A stretch of DNA of 64,000 nucleotides from Mesorhizobium sp. LMG 17147 (GCF_024297145.1 NZ_JANCTC010000003.1:248001-312000), one strand, 5' to 3'. Positions 1 to 10,040 are shown, numbered from the stretch's first letter. Translations and numbers: made by a program. Notes: generated by a model not told the origin, from the letters alone.

Positions 1-1
1 G

Positions 2-685
2 GCAGCCGCCAAATTGAAGCTGAAGGTCGTCACCATCGACGCCATCGACCGCACCGGCCAACGGCCGGATGGAAGCATCGTCAAAGACCTGCCGGAATCG
101 CCGGCGCTCATCAAGGCGGTGTTCGAATCCGAACCCGGAACCGACAATGAAGGTCTCACCACCGCCGATAACGGCTTCGTCTTCTACGACGTGAGCGCGA
201 TCACGCCGGCCCGTGACCGCACATTGGACGAAGTCCGCCAGAAGGTCGTGGCCGACTGGACCGCGGCGGAGACCACCAAACGGCTCACCGCAAAAGCACA
301 AGAGCTCGAGAAGCGTCTCAAGGCCGGCGCCACGCTCGAGGTGATCGCCGGTGAGCTCAAGCTCGAAAAGCAGACCAAGCGCGGCGTCAAGCGCGATGCT
401 GACGACGTCGATTTCGGCAAGGAAGGGGCCGCCGCGATGTTCGGCGTCGGCGAAGGCGGCACCGGGCTGATCCCCTCGCCCACCGGCGACGGACAGATCC
501 TGTTCAAGGTTGCCGAGGTATTCGAGCCCGCCGGGGCCGACGCCAGCTCAGTACCCCAGGACGCACAGAAATCCTTCACATCCGGCATGTCCGACGACCT
601 GCTCGACCAGTTGGTAGCGCAGTTGCAGACGCAATATGACGTCCGCATCGATCAGACGGCCGTAACCCAAGCCCTGGCCAGATGA
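2..685 (+). CDS. Peptidyl-prolyl cis-trans isomerase, SurA/PpiD type, C-terminal part (partial)
   Basis: The reading frame is open to the left edge, so this is the 3' end of a longer gene; the true start is outside the window. About 228 codons are present. The visible part looks like the C-terminal region of a periplasmic, membrane-anchored PpiD/SurA-type foldase: a parvulin-like stretch ending in a segment about a valid C-terminal output ([21 protein letters not shown]), followed by a helical lysine/glutamate-rich region and a terminal helical segment. Such proteins help fold outer-membrane proteins. It overlaps trpD by four bases (ATGA), an arrangement common in rhizobia where this gene precedes trpDC. 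Assignment to PpiD rather than another SurA-like foldase is inferred from context, since the N-terminal anchor cannot be seen. Confidence 0.75.
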   Translation, partial: AAAKLKLKVVTIDAIDRTGQRPDGSIVKDLPESPALIKAVFESEPGTDNEGLTTADNGFVFYDVSAITPARDRTLDEVRQKVVADWTAAETTKRLTAKAQELEKRLKAGATLEVIAGELKLEKQTKRGVKRDADDVDFGKEGAAAMFGVGEGGTGLIPSPTGDGQILFKVAEVFEPAGADASSVPQDAQKSFTSGMSDDLLDQLVAQLQTQYDVRIDQTAVTQALAR

Positions 686-1692
686 GCGCACTGAAGATCC
701 ACATCGCCAAGGTCGCCGCCGGCAGCGCTCTTTCTTTCGAGGAGGCGCGCGAGGCCTTCGACATTATCATGTCGGGCGATGCTACTCCGGGCCAGATAGG
801 CGGCTTCCTGATGGCATTGCGCGTGCGCGGCGAGACCGTCAGCGAGATCGCCGGCGCTGTCGCCACCATGCGCGCCAAGATGCTGCGCGTCGAAGCCCCC
901 GAGGGCGCCATCGACATTGTCGGCACCGGCGGCGACAATTCGCACAGCGTCAACATTTCGACCGCATCCGCCTTCGTCATCGCCGGCAGCGGCGTGCCCG
1001 TCGCCAAGCACGGCAATCGCGGACTGTCCTCGCTGACCGGCGCCGCCGATGTGCTGATCGCATTGGGCGTCAAGATCGACATCCCTCCGGAGACGATCGG
1101 CCGCTGCATTCACGAGGCCGGCGTTGGCTTCATGTTCGCGCCGGCGCATCACCCGGCGATGAAGCATGTCGGCCCGACCCGGGTCGAGCTCGGCACCCGC
1201 ACCATCTTCAATCTGCTGGGCCCGCTTTCCAATCCGGCCAGTGTCAGACGGCAGATGGTCGGCGTGTTCCTGCCCGAATGGATCATGCCGGTGGCAGAAA
1301 CGTTGAAGGAGCTTGGCGCCGACCACGCCTGGGTCGTCCATGGCGACGGCTATGACGAGATCACCACCACCGGCGAAACGCAGGTCGCCGAATTGGCCGG
1401 CGGCGAGATACGCAGCTTTGTGCTGACCCCGGAAGCAGTCGGGCTGACGCGTCACACCAAGGACGAGTTGCGCGGCGGCGACGCCGCCCACAACGCCCAG
1501 GCACTGCGCGACATGCTGCGCGGCGCCGCTGGCGCCTTTCGCGATACGGTGCTGATGAATGCCGGCGCCGGGCTGGTGGTAGCCGGCAAGGCGACGACGC
1601 TTGCCGACGGCATGGTAACGGCGGCGCAGGCCATCGACAGCGGCCGCGCGCTGAAAGTGCTCGACAGGCTGGTCGAGATTTCGAACGGTTAA
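682..1692 (+). CDS. trpD: Anthranilate phosphoribosyltransferase
   Basis: TrpD transfers phosphoribose from PRPP to anthranilate, the second committed step of tryptophan synthesis in the cytosol. The 336-residue protein has the usual family length. The PRPP-binding glycine-rich signature [14 protein letters not shown] lies near residues 74-87, followed by KHGNR and an SS pair that shape the anthranilate site, and [14 protein letters not shown] near residue 170. The ATG overlaps the preceding stop as ATGA, suggesting translational coupling. trpC follows after five bases. No trpG or trpE lies next to it; rhizobia usually carry a fused trpEG elsewhere. Confidence 0.97.
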   Translation: MSALKIHIAKVAAGSALSFEEAREAFDIIMSGDATPGQIGGFLMALRVRGETVSEIAGAVATMRAKMLRVEAPEGAIDIVGTGGDNSHSVNISTASAFVIAGSGVPVAKHGNRGLSSLTGAADVLIALGVKIDIPPETIGRCIHEAGVGFMFAPAHHPAMKHVGPTRVELGTRTIFNLLGPLSNPASVRRQMVGVFLPEWIMPVAETLKELGADHAWVVHGDGYDEITTTGETQVAELAGGEIRSFVLTPEAVGLTRHTKDELRGGDAAHNAQALRDMLRGAAGAFRDTVLMNAGAGLVVAGKATTLADGMVTAAQAIDSGRALKVLDRLVEISNG

Positions 1693-1697
1693 AACCC

Positions 1698-2510
1698 ATG
1701 TCCGACATCCTGCGCAAGATCGAGGCTTACAAGCGCGACGAGATCGCGGCGGCTAAAGCACGCGTGCCATTGGCCGAGATCAAGGCACGGGCGACGCATG
1801 CCGACGCGCCGCGCGGCTTTCTTTCCGCCCTTGAGACCAGGCGCAAATCCGGCGGGTTCGCGCTGATTGCCGAAATCAAGAAGGCTAGCCCATCCAAAGG
1901 CCTGATCCGCGCCGATTTCGATCCGCCGGCGCTGGCCAGGGCCTATGCGAAAGGCGGTGCCGCCTGCCTTTCGGTGCTGACCGACACACCCTCTTTCCAA
2001 GGCGCGCCCGAATTCCTCACCGCTGCGCGCGCTGCCGTCGAGTTGCCTGCCTTGCGCAAGGATTTCCTGTTCGACCCCTATCAGGTCTACGAGGCCAGGG
2101 CATGGGGCGCCGATGCCATCCTGATCATTATGGCCAGCGTCGACGACGCGTTGGCAAGAGAACTCGAAGCGACAGCTTTCGGGCTCGGCATGGACGCGCT
2201 GGTCGAAGTGCATGACGAGGCGGAAATGGAACGTGCGCTGCGGCTGTCGTCGCGGCTGATCGGCATCAACAACCGCAATCTCCGGACCTTCGAAACCAGC
2301 CTCGAGACCTCGGAACGGCTGGTAGCGATGGTGCCGGGCGGCCGCCTTCTGGTCAGTGAGAGCGGGATCTTTTCGCATGACGATTGCCGCCGGCTGGAGC
2401 GGAGCGGCATCGCCACTTTTCTGGTCGGCGAGAGCCTGATGCGCCAGCAGGACGTGGCTGCGGCAACGCGCCTGCTTTTGACGGGCAAGGCGCCGGCAGA
2501 GGCGATCTGA
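1698..2510 (+). CDS. trpC: Indole-3-glycerol phosphate synthase
   Basis: TrpC closes the indole ring of CdRP to give indole-3-glycerol phosphate. The 270-residue protein is a monofunctional TIM barrel of normal length. The diagnostic catalytic stretch [13 protein letters not shown] sits near residues 56-68, a second catalytic lysine is in [15 protein letters not shown] near residue 120, and [10 protein letters not shown] plus VSESGI supply the phosphate-binding end of the barrel. It lies five bases after trpD and one base before moaC, so the set is almost certainly one transcript. There is no fusion to trpF, unlike in enterobacteria. Confidence 0.97.
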   Translation: MSDILRKIEAYKRDEIAAAKARVPLAEIKARATHADAPRGFLSALETRRKSGGFALIAEIKKASPSKGLIRADFDPPALARAYAKGGAACLSVLTDTPSFQGAPEFLTAARAAVELPALRKDFLFDPYQVYEARAWGADAILIIMASVDDALARELEATAFGLGMDALVEVHDEAEMERALRLSSRLIGINNRNLRTFETSLETSERLVAMVPGGRLLVSESGIFSHDDCRRLERSGIATFLVGESLMRQQDVAAATRLLLTGKAPAEAI

Positions 2511-2511
2511 G

Positions 2512-3012
2512 ATGGCGGCCGCCCTCACCCATCTTGGCGCGCAGGGCGAAGCCAACATGGTCGATGTCGGCGACAAGGCTGAGACGGTGCGCACGGCAGT
2601 CGCGGAAGGTTTTGTGGCGATGCGGCCCGAGACGCTGGACATGATCCTCGCCGGCGACGCCAAGAAGGGCGACGTGCTGGGCACCGCGCGCATTGCCGGC
2701 ATCATGGCGGCCAAGAAGACGCATGAACTGATCCCGCTTTGCCATCCGCTGCTGCTGACCAGGATATCTGTCGATATCGAGCCGGACGCCGCACTGCCCG
2801 GCCTGAAGGTGACGGCATTGACCCGCGTCATCGGCAAGACCGGCGTTGAAATGGAGGCCTTGAGTGCCGTCTCGGTCGCTTGCCTGACCATCTACGACAT
2901 GGCCAAGGCGGTCGACCGCGCCATGGTCATCTCCGGCATCAGGCTGGTTGAAAAGACCGGCGGTAAATCCGGCGACTACAAGATCACCGGGGCCACCGAG
3001 GCAGGCCGCTAA
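2512..3012 (+). CDS. moaC: Cyclic pyranopterin monophosphate synthase
   Basis: MoaC converts the MoaA product to cyclic pyranopterin monophosphate, the first stable intermediate of molybdenum cofactor synthesis. At 166 residues it has the normal length. Family motifs are clear: [14 protein letters not shown] near the N terminus, [13 protein letters not shown] near residues 65-77 and [23 protein letters not shown] near residues 110-132, containing the catalytic lysine and histidine region. It starts one base after the trpC stop and its TAA overlaps the moeA ATG (TAATG). The trpC-moaC-moeA linkage is a known alphaproteobacterial arrangement. Confidence 0.97.
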   Translation: MAAALTHLGAQGEANMVDVGDKAETVRTAVAEGFVAMRPETLDMILAGDAKKGDVLGTARIAGIMAAKKTHELIPLCHPLLLTRISVDIEPDAALPGLKVTALTRVIGKTGVEMEALSAVSVACLTIYDMAKAVDRAMVISGIRLVEKTGGKSGDYKITGATEAGR

Positions 3013-4217
3013 TGGCGCTGGTCCCAGTTGCCGAGGCGCTCGAGCGCCTGCTGGACGGAGCAGTTGCGCTGCCGGGCGAACGTGTCGCGCTGCTGGATGC
3101 CGCCGACCGCGTGCTGGCGGAGCCGGTTGTGGCGCTCCGCACCCAGCCGCCGTTCAACGCCTCCGCCATGGACGGCTATGCCGTGCGGGCGGCCGACATC
3201 GCGTCCATACCGGCAAGGCTTTCGGTGATCGGCATGGCGCCGGCCGGACGCGGCTTTGCCGGAACGGTGCAGCAGCGGCAGGCCGTGCGCATCTTTACCG
3301 GCGCGCCGCTTCCCGCAGGCACCGACACTATCGTCATCCAGGAGAACGTCCGCGACCTCGGCGGCGGCAGCGTCGAAGTGACGGAGCCGACGGTACAGGG
3401 GCGCAACATCCGCCGCCTTGGGCTCGATTTCGCCAGGGGCGATGTCCTGTTGCCCAAAGGCCGCCTGCTCGATTCGGCCGCCTTGTCGCTGGCGGCATCG
3501 GCCAACCACCCCGAGATCGTCGTGGTAAAACGGCCGCTGGTCGCCATCATCGCCACCGGCGACGAATTGCTGCCGCCGGGCAGCGAGCTTGGCCCCGACC
3601 AGATCATCTCCTCCAACGCTTATGGTGTCGCTGCCGCCGCACAGTCGGTCGGTGCGCGGGCGCTCGACCTCGGTATCGCGCCGGACCGCAGGGAGGCGAT
3701 CGCGGCATTGGTTGAAAAGGCCGTGAAGGCTGGCGCGAACGTCATCGTCACGCTGGGCGGTGCCTCGGTCGGCGACCACGACTTCGTCCATGACGTGCTG
3801 ACCGGGCAAGGCATGACGCTCGATTTCTGGAAGATCGCAATGCGACCGGGCAAGCCGCTGATGTTCGGGCGGCTGGGCGACATTCGCTGCATCGGCCTGC
3901 CCGGCAATCCCGTAGCGAGCCTGGTCTGCGCTCAGCTCTTCCTGAAGCCGCTGCTGGCGCGGCTCGGCGGCCGCGCCTTTCAGCAGGATATCCGTCGGGC
4001 ACGGCTCGGTGCTGCCATGCCGGCCAACGATCTCAGGCAAGATTATGTGCGGGCTGTTGTCACAGACGACGCCGGTGCGCTCGTGGCGACGCCGTTCGGC
4101 ATCCAGGACTCCTCGATGCTGAAAATGCTGGCCGATGCCAATGGGCTGATCGTCCGCGCGCCGTTCGCGCCTGCTGCGGCGGCGGGCTCCCCCTGCGACG
4201 TGCTGATGCTACGCTGA
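3012..4217 (+). CDS. moeA: Molybdopterin molybdenumtransferase
   Basis: MoeA inserts molybdate into adenylylated molybdopterin, completing molybdenum cofactor synthesis. The 401-residue length matches the family. Visible motifs are PPFNASAMDGYAVRA near residues 45-59, RIFTGAPLPAGTDTIVIQE near residue 95, the MPT-binding ATGDELLPPG region near residue 180, TLGGASVGDHDFV near residue 247, and GKPLMFGRLG with CIGLPGNPVASLV near residue 300. The ATG overlaps the moaC stop. It ends the + strand cluster: the next two genes run convergently on the opposite strand, whereas in several related rhizobia lexA follows moeA (recalled, not checked here). Confidence 0.96.
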   Translation: MALVPVAEALERLLDGAVALPGERVALLDAADRVLAEPVVALRTQPPFNASAMDGYAVRAADIASIPARLSVIGMAPAGRGFAGTVQQRQAVRIFTGAPLPAGTDTIVIQENVRDLGGGSVEVTEPTVQGRNIRRLGLDFARGDVLLPKGRLLDSAALSLAASANHPEIVVVKRPLVAIIATGDELLPPGSELGPDQIISSNAYGVAAAAQSVGARALDLGIAPDRREAIAALVEKAVKAGANVIVTLGGASVGDHDFVHDVLTGQGMTLDFWKIAMRPGKPLMFGRLGDIRCIGLPGNPVASLVCAQLFLKPLLARLGGRAFQQDIRRARLGAAMPANDLRQDYVRAVVTDDAGALVATPFGIQDSSMLKMLADANGLIVRAPFAPAAAAGSPCDVLMLR

Positions 4218-4224
4218 ACCTGCC

Positions 4225-5055
4225 TCACTCCGAGGTCAAGGTCCGGGTCAGCGGATGGTCTGGATCGGCCAAACCGTCGATGATGTTGAAATGATGCCGG
4301 TCGGGCTCGACTACGGAGCTGGTCGCGGCACCCAGGCCGATCCAGATGTTGGCCAGCAACGCGCTCTGGCGCAGGAATTCGGCGCGCTCGCCGCCGCCGG
4401 CCCAGCAGGTCAGGCGGGCCTTTTCCATCGGGCGCAGCAGCACCGGACTTTCGGCCTGCGCCTCGGCCTCATCGATCGCCAGCGTCTCGTTCATGCCGGT
4501 GCGCATGATCGGGCGCAAATCATGCACCCCCGAGATCGACACCACGTGACGAACGCGCCGGACCACTTCGGGCGCCAGCGGCGTCGTCCTGGTAACCATC
4601 CGGCTAACAAGATGGCCGCCGGCCGAGTGCCCGGTCAGCATCAGCGGCCCTGCGACCATCGCCGCCGCCTTGCCTATCGCCGCGCCGACTTCCTTGACGA
4701 TGCTGCCAATGCGTATCTGCGGACAGAGCGTGTAGGACGGCATGGCAACTGCATAGCCGCGATCAACAGCGCCCGCGGCAAGATGTGACCAGAAACTCTT
4801 GTCGAATGCCATCCAGTAGCCGCCATGGACGAACACCACGACCCCCTTCGGCTTGGTGGCCGGCAGGAAAAGATCGAGCCGGTTGCGTGGGTTATCGCCA
4901 TAGGCCAGGTCGAGCCGCGCCCTGCCCTCGGTCGAAAGCGCCTCGCGGAAAACCTGCGCGGGCTCGACCCAGGCCGCCGGCCAGCGATCGCTGCCGGCTA
5001 TGTTGGCGCCGTTGGCATAGGCGTTGTCCCAATCGGCAATATGACGTTCGAACAC
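4225..5055 (-). CDS. Alpha/beta hydrolase, probable kynurenine formamidase (arylformamidase)
   Basis: This 276-residue protein is an alpha/beta hydrolase. It carries the oxyanion-hole motif HGGYW near residues 76-80, the nucleophile elbow GHSAGG near residues 142-147 with the catalytic serine, and a late DRHHFNIIDGL stretch that should supply the catalytic histidine. HGGYW is characteristic of the arylformamidase type first described in eukaryotes, which hydrolyses N-formylkynurenine. It lies directly downstream of kynureninase on the same strand with a 96-base gap, so a role in tryptophan catabolism is the best inference. No tryptophan 2,3-dioxygenase is in the window. An unrelated esterase activity remains possible. 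Confidence 0.75.
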   Translation of the reverse strand: MFERHIADWDNAYANGANIAGSDRWPAAWVEPAQVFREALSTEGRARLDLAYGDNPRNRLDLFLPATKPKGVVVFVHGGYWMAFDKSFWSHLAAGAVDRGYAVAMPSYTLCPQIRIGSIVKEVGAAIGKAAAMVAGPLMLTGHSAGGHLVSRMVTRTTPLAPEVVRRVRHVVSISGVHDLRPIMRTGMNETLAIDEAEAQAESPVLLRPMEKARLTCWAGGGERAEFLRQSALLANIWIGLGAATSSVVEPDRHHFNIIDGLADPDHPLTRTLTSE

Positions 5056-5151
5056 CCTGCGCCCTCCCTGGCAATATGGCCTTGCAACCTAGCCGCGAGC
5101 ATCGCGCGGCGCATCATCGCCAGCCTCACGATTCCAGCTCTCGCATCAATC

Positions 5152-6399
5152 TCAAGTGACAGCCGCCTTGATGGCGAAGCGCGCATCCTTCCACGCACCG
5201 GTGCGCAGGATGTCCTCAAGCACTTCGACGGCCTGCCAGACATCGGCATAGCCGACATAGAGCGGGGTGAAGCCGAAGCGCATGGTCGATGGCGCGCGAA
5301 AATCGCCGATCACGCCACGTTCGATCAGCGCGCGCATGATCTGATAGCCATGCTCATGCATGAATGAAATCTGGCTGCCGCGTTTTTCCCCATCGCGTGT
5401 GCTTTCGAGCGTGAGGCCGTAAGTGCCGCACTTTGCCTCGACAAGCTCGATGAACAGATCGGCCAGTGCGATGCTCTTCTTGCGCACCGCAGTCATGTCG
5501 ACATCGTCCCAGATGTCGAGCGCGCCCTTCAGCGTGCGCATCGAAAGGATGGGCTGGGTGCCGCACAGAAACCGGCGGATGCCGGTACCGGCCGCATAGC
5601 CTGGCTCGAAGGCGAAGGGCCGTGCATGGCCCCACCAGCCGGTGAGCGGCTGCTGAATGTCGGCAAGATGCCGCTCAGCCGCATAGATGAAGGCAGGCGC
5701 GCCCGGGCCGCCATTCAGATATTTGTAGGTGCAGCCAACGGCAAAATCGGCGTTTGCTTTGTCGAGCTCGACTGGCATCGCGCCAGCGGTGTGGCAGAGA
5801 TCCCAGACGATCATCGCCCCGGCTTCCTGGGCCCTGCGCGTCAGAGCCGGCATGTCGCGCAGTTCGCCCGATTTGTAGTTGACGTGGTTGACCAGCACCA
5901 CGGCGGTGCGATCGTCGATCAGCTCCTCGATGGTCGGCGCGTCGACCCCCGAGAGGCGCAGCAGCGTATCTTTTCGCGTCGAAACCACACCCTCAGCCAT
6001 GTAGAGGTCTGTCGGAAAACTATCGCCCTCGGCGACGATGGCCTGCCGCTCCGGTCGCATGGCCATGGCGGCGTGCAGCAGCTTGTAGATGTTGACCGAC
6101 GTCGTGTCGCAGACCACCGTCTGGCCGACCGCGGCACCGATCAGGCGCCCGAGCTGGTTGCCAAGTTCAAGCGGCATGTTGAACCAGCCGGCCGTGTTCC
6201 ATGCGCGGATGAGATCATGCGACCATTCCTCGGTCGCGGCCTTGTGCAGTTCATCGAAAGCGGCACGTGAAGCAGCTCCTAGCGAATTGCCGTCGAGATA
6301 GATCACTCCTTGCGGCAACACAAAGCGGTCGCGCATCGCGCCCAGCGGATCTGCGGCATCCATCGCCCTTATGGCCGCGAGATCGGGAATTCCCGTCAT
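5152..6399 (-). CDS. kynU: Kynureninase
   Basis: KynU is a PLP-dependent fold-type I enzyme that splits kynurenine into anthranilate and alanine. The 415-residue protein has family length. Diagnostic segments are IYLDGNSLG near residue 33, VCDTTSVNIYKLLHAA near residue 96, the WDLCHTAGAMPVEL aspartate/histidine region near residue 200, and the PLP-lysine motif VGCTYKYLNGGPGAP near residues 221-235. It forms a two-gene unit with the formamidase-like hydrolase downstream. Its product anthranilate is also the substrate of TrpD, encoded 3.5 kb away on the other strand. Confidence 0.96.
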   Translation of the reverse strand: MTGIPDLAAIRAMDAADPLGAMRDRFVLPQGVIYLDGNSLGAASRAAFDELHKAATEEWSHDLIRAWNTAGWFNMPLELGNQLGRLIGAAVGQTVVCDTTSVNIYKLLHAAMAMRPERQAIVAEGDSFPTDLYMAEGVVSTRKDTLLRLSGVDAPTIEELIDDRTAVVLVNHVNYKSGELRDMPALTRRAQEAGAMIVWDLCHTAGAMPVELDKANADFAVGCTYKYLNGGPGAPAFIYAAERHLADIQQPLTGWWGHARPFAFEPGYAAGTGIRRFLCGTQPILSMRTLKGALDIWDDVDMTAVRKKSIALADLFIELVEAKCGTYGLTLESTRDGEKRGSQISFMHEHGYQIMRALIERGVIGDFRAPSTMRFGFTPLYVGYADVWQAVEVLEDILRTGAWKDARFAIKAAVT

Positions 6400-6641
6400 G
6401 ATTTACCTGCTCCCCCAAAAAATCCAACGCAACGCCGGACACGCATCAACTGTTCTTCCATTACCGGGTAGCGCGTAGCAAGGCTCCATCGGCGAGAAGC
6501 AGCCTGACCAGGCGGTGGAAACCGGGACTTAACCCTGAGGTTGGCGTTTTGAATTCGTTTCGTTCACGGTGCATTGACCAAACCGCACATTCGATTGGGG
6601 TTCACTTCCGTGCCCTTTGCCGACCGACGACCGATGCCAAT

Positions 6642-6669
6642 GCGCCCTTCCGGGACGACAGAAGGGCGC
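6642..6669. repeat. Perfect inverted repeat, 9-bp arms
   Basis: GCGCCCTTC at 6642-6650 and GAAGGGCGC at 6661-6669 are exact reverse complements around a 10-base loop. There is no T-run on either side, so a simple intrinsic terminator is unlikely. It lies in the long leader between the divergent genes kynU and lexA and could be an RNA hairpin or a protein-binding site. Confidence 0.55.
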
Positions 6670-6781
6670 AAACGAAAGCAGAATCAAGGCGATGAGGCTC
6701 GCGGTGGTGAAAATGCGGTACGCCGGTAGGGGGACGTCGTTTGTTTCCCGAGCCTTAACGCATTCATTAAACTTTAAACAG

Positions 6782-6810
6782 TTGCGGAACACAACTGGAA
6801 CAGATAGTGT
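6782..6810 (+). promoter_or_regulatory. lexA promoter with LexA (SOS) operator
   Basis: GAAC-N7-GAAC at 6787-6801 matches the directly repeated alphaproteobacterial LexA box (equivalent to GTTC-N7-GTTC on the other strand). It lies between a plausible -35 TTGCGG (6782-6787) and -10 TAGTGT (6805-6810) separated by 17 bases, about 50 bases ahead of the lexA ATG. This fits autoregulation by LexA. The promoter hexamers are weak matches; the operator is the stronger part. Confidence 0.75.
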
Positions 6811-6849
6811 CTGTTCTGGGTTTGTTTTCTGATTCTGTTGGGGGTCGCT

Positions 6850-7584
6850 ATGCTGACACGCAAACAACACGAACTGCTTATGTTCATCCACGAAAGGTTG
6901 AAGGAAAGCGGTATCCCACCTTCCTTCGACGAGATGAAGGAAGCGCTCGACCTGGCTTCCAAATCCGGAATCCACCGACTGATTACGGCGCTGGAGGAGC
7001 GCGGCTTCATTCGCCGTTTGCCCAACCGGGCCCGTGCGCTGGAGGTACTACGCCTGCCTGACTCGATCGCCCCCGGCCTCAATGCGGCACGCAAGTTCTC
7101 GCCGAGTGTCATCCAGGGCAGTCTTGGGCAAGGTGCCCCTCGGCAGGGCAAGCCGACATCGTCGCGCGTCCCTGCAGCCGGCAATGACGACGATGTCGTC
7201 GCCGCCGTTTCGATCCCGGTAATGGGCCGCATCGCCGCCGGTGTGCCGATCGATGCTATCCAGCACCAGACGCATTCGATTTCGGTGCCGCCGGATATGA
7301 TCATGGGCGGCGAGCATTATGCGCTCGAGGTCAAAGGCGATTCGATGATCGAGGCTGGCATTTTCGACGGCGACACGGTGATCATCCGCAATGCCGATAC
7401 GGCGAGCCCCGGTGAGATCGTGGTGGCCCTGGTCGACGAGGAGGAAGCGACGCTGAAGCGGTTCCGCCGCAAGGGCGCCTCGATCGCCCTGGAGGCCGCC
7501 AATCCGGCCTACGAGACGCGCATCTTTGGACCAGACAGGGTCAAGGTGCAGGGCAAGCTCGTTGGGCTGATCCGCCGCTACTGA
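6850..7584 (+). CDS. lexA: LexA repressor, SOS regulator
   Basis: LexA represses DNA-damage genes and self-cleaves when activated by RecA. I chose the ATG at 6850 ([10 protein letters not shown]) because LexA proteins start with this sequence; an in-frame TTG four codons earlier is less likely. The 244-residue product has a winged-helix DNA-binding domain (residues 1-65), a flexible linker longer than in E. coli (about 70-120), the Ala-Gly cleavage site in GRIAAGVPI, the catalytic serine in KGDSMIEAG and the lysine in EEATLKRF. A LexA box lies in its promoter. Its 3' end overlaps the convergent comEC by seven bases. Confidence 0.97.
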   Translation: MLTRKQHELLMFIHERLKESGIPPSFDEMKEALDLASKSGIHRLITALEERGFIRRLPNRARALEVLRLPDSIAPGLNAARKFSPSVIQGSLGQGAPRQGKPTSSRVPAAGNDDDVVAAVSIPVMGRIAAGVPIDAIQHQTHSISVPPDMIMGGEHYALEVKGDSMIEAGIFDGDTVIIRNADTASPGEIVVALVDEEEATLKRFRRKGASIALEAANPAYETRIFGPDRVKVQGKLVGLIRRY

Positions 7585-10040
7585 GTTGCGCCCTTGGTGC
7601 CGGCTTTTGGATTGTCGGCCCGGTATGGCGGCAGGCCGCGCGCCGCGCGTGAAAATTTCCGCTGCACGTGCCAGGGCCGGTATGATTTTTCGACGGCGAA
7701 GCGGATTTCGGCGCGTGTTGCCGCTTGTGGATCGAAATAGACGGCCGCACTTCCTGCGCGCGCCAGTTGCCGTTTTGTGACGACGAGGACCAGCCGGTCG
7801 TAGTAGCAGGGATTATGGGCGGTGGCGTCGTCGATGACGACCAAGCTGGCGAAGGCGCAGGCTGGCCGTGCGGTATCGCGATCCTTGGCTTGCGCAATGA
7901 TCGCGCCGGATGGATGCCTGGCGAGGCAGAGACCGTCCGTGCAAATGAAGGGCATGCCCGGCGGTAGGTCGGCCGGATCGGCAATGTCGAATTGCGGATC
8001 GTTCTTTCCAGGTGTTTCCGGCGCGACGATAGCCTCTGATGTGAGCGCGCGTTTCCAGTTGTCGATGGTGAACTCATTCGGACGTGCCCGGTTGACCGCG
8101 AGCTCACCGCTGCCGATCGGCAGCGCGACCAGCCGTGCGTCCTCCGAGATCAATACGTCGGGTACGCGCGTCTGCGTTGTTGTTAGCAAGCCGGCGAGCG
8201 CAAAAGGAATTGCCGCGAGCCGCAACCAGGTCGTCGCCATGCTGGCAATGACGAGGGCGATCGTGACCAAAAGGACAGATCTCAGCGAAATCAACCCCAC
8301 CGCATCGATCGGCGAGCGCTCGGAGATCCACGCGGACAGGGCGATCATCGCCGTCAGCCCCTTGCCCATCACGTATAGGAAAGGTCCATCCGCGCCGAAC
8401 GGCATCGCCAGCGCGCTGAGGACGGCGAAGGGCATGACGACCAGTGAGACGATGGGCATGATGGCCAGATTGGCGAACAGGCTGAGCGGCGCCACGCGCT
8501 GGAAATGCCATATGGCGAAAAGCGCCGTGGCGCTCCCTGCAATGATCGAGGTCGTCGCCAGGCCGCCCATGCCCAGCAGGACCTTTCGCGTGGCCAAGCG
8601 TAGCGGCGACCGCCGGGGCGGCGGCGTGGTAGCCCTGCCGGTGCGGTAATCGGACCAGCCGGCATAGGCGCCGACAAGGGCCGCCGTCGCGGCGAAGGAC
8701 ATCTGGAAACTCGGACCGACCACCTCGTGCGGCGACACCACGATGACCGCGATTGCCGAGATCGCCAGATTGCGCATGGTGAGCGCGGCCCGGTCGAACA
8801 GCACGGCGATGAGCATCACCGCCAGCATGATGAAGCTGCGTTCGGCCGCCACCACAATGCCGGAAAAGACGAGGTACGCCGCAATCGAAAAAAGCGCGGC
8901 GGCTGCGGCATATTTTTTGACCGGCCGTCGCGATGAGAAGTCGGGAAACAGCGCAAAGGCACCGCGCAGCAGCGCCCTGATGGTGCCGGCGACCAACGCC
9001 ATATGCAGCCCCGAGATGGAGATGATGTGGTAGATGCCTGTACGCCGCATCGCTTCGTTGATCTCCTCGGGAATGCCGGCGCGCACGCCAACGATCAGCG
9101 CAGCAGCAATCTCGCCCTCGGCGCCGCCGATGCGGCTGCGGATACGGTCGGCGATGGATTCGCGCGCGTCTTCGATCGCGGAAGAAAGCCGCGCGGCAAG
9201 CGGCATGCTGCCCGAAGCCACGACTTTCGGATTGCCGAGAAAGAAGCCGCTGCCGCCGATACCGGCGAAATAGCTGTCGAAGGAGAAATCATAGCTGTCG
9301 GGCCGCACCGGGCCGGTCGGCGGCAGCAACCGCACATAGCCGGCGATCTCGGAACCAGCGGCCAGCTCAGCCGGTATCTTCATCGCCGAAATGCGGACCC
9401 GTTCCGGCATGTAGCGCAGCGTCGGCCTGGCGGTTGAGATCACATCGATCGTCAGCCTGATGCGGCCGCCCGCCATGGGCTCGTACGATACGACACGACC
9501 CGTCAGCCGCGTCGAGATTTCGGAACCGAGCATATGCGTCCCGACACGCCAGGTCTCGAACTTGGCGGCAAGCACGCCAAGCGCGCAGAGCAGCGCCACC
9601 ATGAAGCACAGGCGGGTTCTGGGCCATGACCGCGACATGACGGCACAAACGGCCGCGAGGAGCACGATTGCGATCGGCTGCGGAAAGGCTGGCTCCACCG
9701 ACAGCGCGAAATATACGACCACCCCGCATGCGAGGAACACCGGCACCAGCAGGAAGGCGACCCCACGGTCGAGTTCCAGGCCGGCTGCCGAGGTTACGCC
9801 GTTGCGGATACGGGACGGTGACGGGAGGCGGAAACGACGGCGTAGGCGCACGATGGGCTCGCCCGCGGGCACGAGAACCGTTGCTGGGTCGCTGGCCGGC
9901 AGCGACGGCGCATCGAAGCGCGGAGCGGGCAGCAATGCCGGTGCCGGCAGGGCAGGCGGGGGAGCGGCAAACAGCAAGCGTTCGCTGACGCCGCTACCAG
10001 CGTCCTCGCCCTCGCCCGCACCACGGCTTCGCACAGCCAT
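7578..10040 (-). CDS. comEC: ComEC/Rec2-family DNA-uptake channel protein
   Basis: This 820-residue polytopic membrane protein belongs to the ComEC/Rec2 family, which moves single-stranded DNA across the inner membrane during transformation. After a soluble N-terminal stretch come paired membrane helices, an OB-like periplasmic segment ([20 protein letters not shown], about residues 180-200), and the competence domain with the conserved [17 protein letters not shown] near residue 340, followed by many helices. The C-terminal 190 residues do not show the HxHxDH metal motif of the metallo-beta-lactamase domain seen in Gram-positive ComEC. dprA lies 43 kb away in this window. Natural competence in this organism is not shown by this. 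Confidence 0.88.
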   Translation of the reverse strand: MAVRSRGAGEGEDAGSGVSERLLFAAPPPALPAPALLPAPRFDAPSLPASDPATVLVPAGEPIVRLRRRFRLPSPSRIRNGVTSAAGLELDRGVAFLLVPVFLACGVVVYFALSVEPAFPQPIAIVLLAAVCAVMSRSWPRTRLCFMVALLCALGVLAAKFETWRVGTHMLGSEISTRLTGRVVSYEPMAGGRIRLTIDVISTARPTLRYMPERVRISAMKIPAELAAGSEIAGYVRLLPPTGPVRPDSYDFSFDSYFAGIGGSGFFLGNPKVVASGSMPLAARLSSAIEDARESIADRIRSRIGGAEGEIAAALIVGVRAGIPEEINEAMRRTGIYHIISISGLHMALVAGTIRALLRGAFALFPDFSSRRPVKKYAAAAALFSIAAYLVFSGIVVAAERSFIMLAVMLIAVLFDRAALTMRNLAISAIAVIVVSPHEVVGPSFQMSFAATAALVGAYAGWSDYRTGRATTPPPRRSPLRLATRKVLLGMGGLATTSIIAGSATALFAIWHFQRVAPLSLFANLAIMPIVSLVVMPFAVLSALAMPFGADGPFLYVMGKGLTAMIALSAWISERSPIDAVGLISLRSVLLVTIALVIASMATTWLRLAAIPFALAGLLTTTQTRVPDVLISEDARLVALPIGSGELAVNRARPNEFTIDNWKRALTSEAIVAPETPGKNDPQFDIADPADLPPGMPFICTDGLCLARHPSGAIIAQAKDRDTARPACAFASLVVIDDATAHNPCYYDRLVLVVTKRQLARAGSAAVYFDPQAATRAEIRFAVEKSYRPWHVQRKFSRAARGLPPYRADNPKAGTKGATQ

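Larger units (their letters stand above)
6400..6849. other. 450-bp intergenic region between kynU and lexA
   Basis: kynU and lexA diverge from this region, so it should hold both promoters. I see a 9-bp perfect inverted repeat at 6642-6669, an AT-richer stretch around 6760-6790, and the lexA promoter with its operator at 6782-6810. Short open frames exist on both strands here (for example 6617-6832 on the plus strand), but they lack ribosome sites and recognisable protein patterns, so I do not call a gene. Confidence 0.6.

Noticed and set aside
6529..6975. 148-codon minus-strand frame between kynU and lexA
   Set aside because: It runs antisense into the start of lexA and across its promoter and operator, with no protein pattern.
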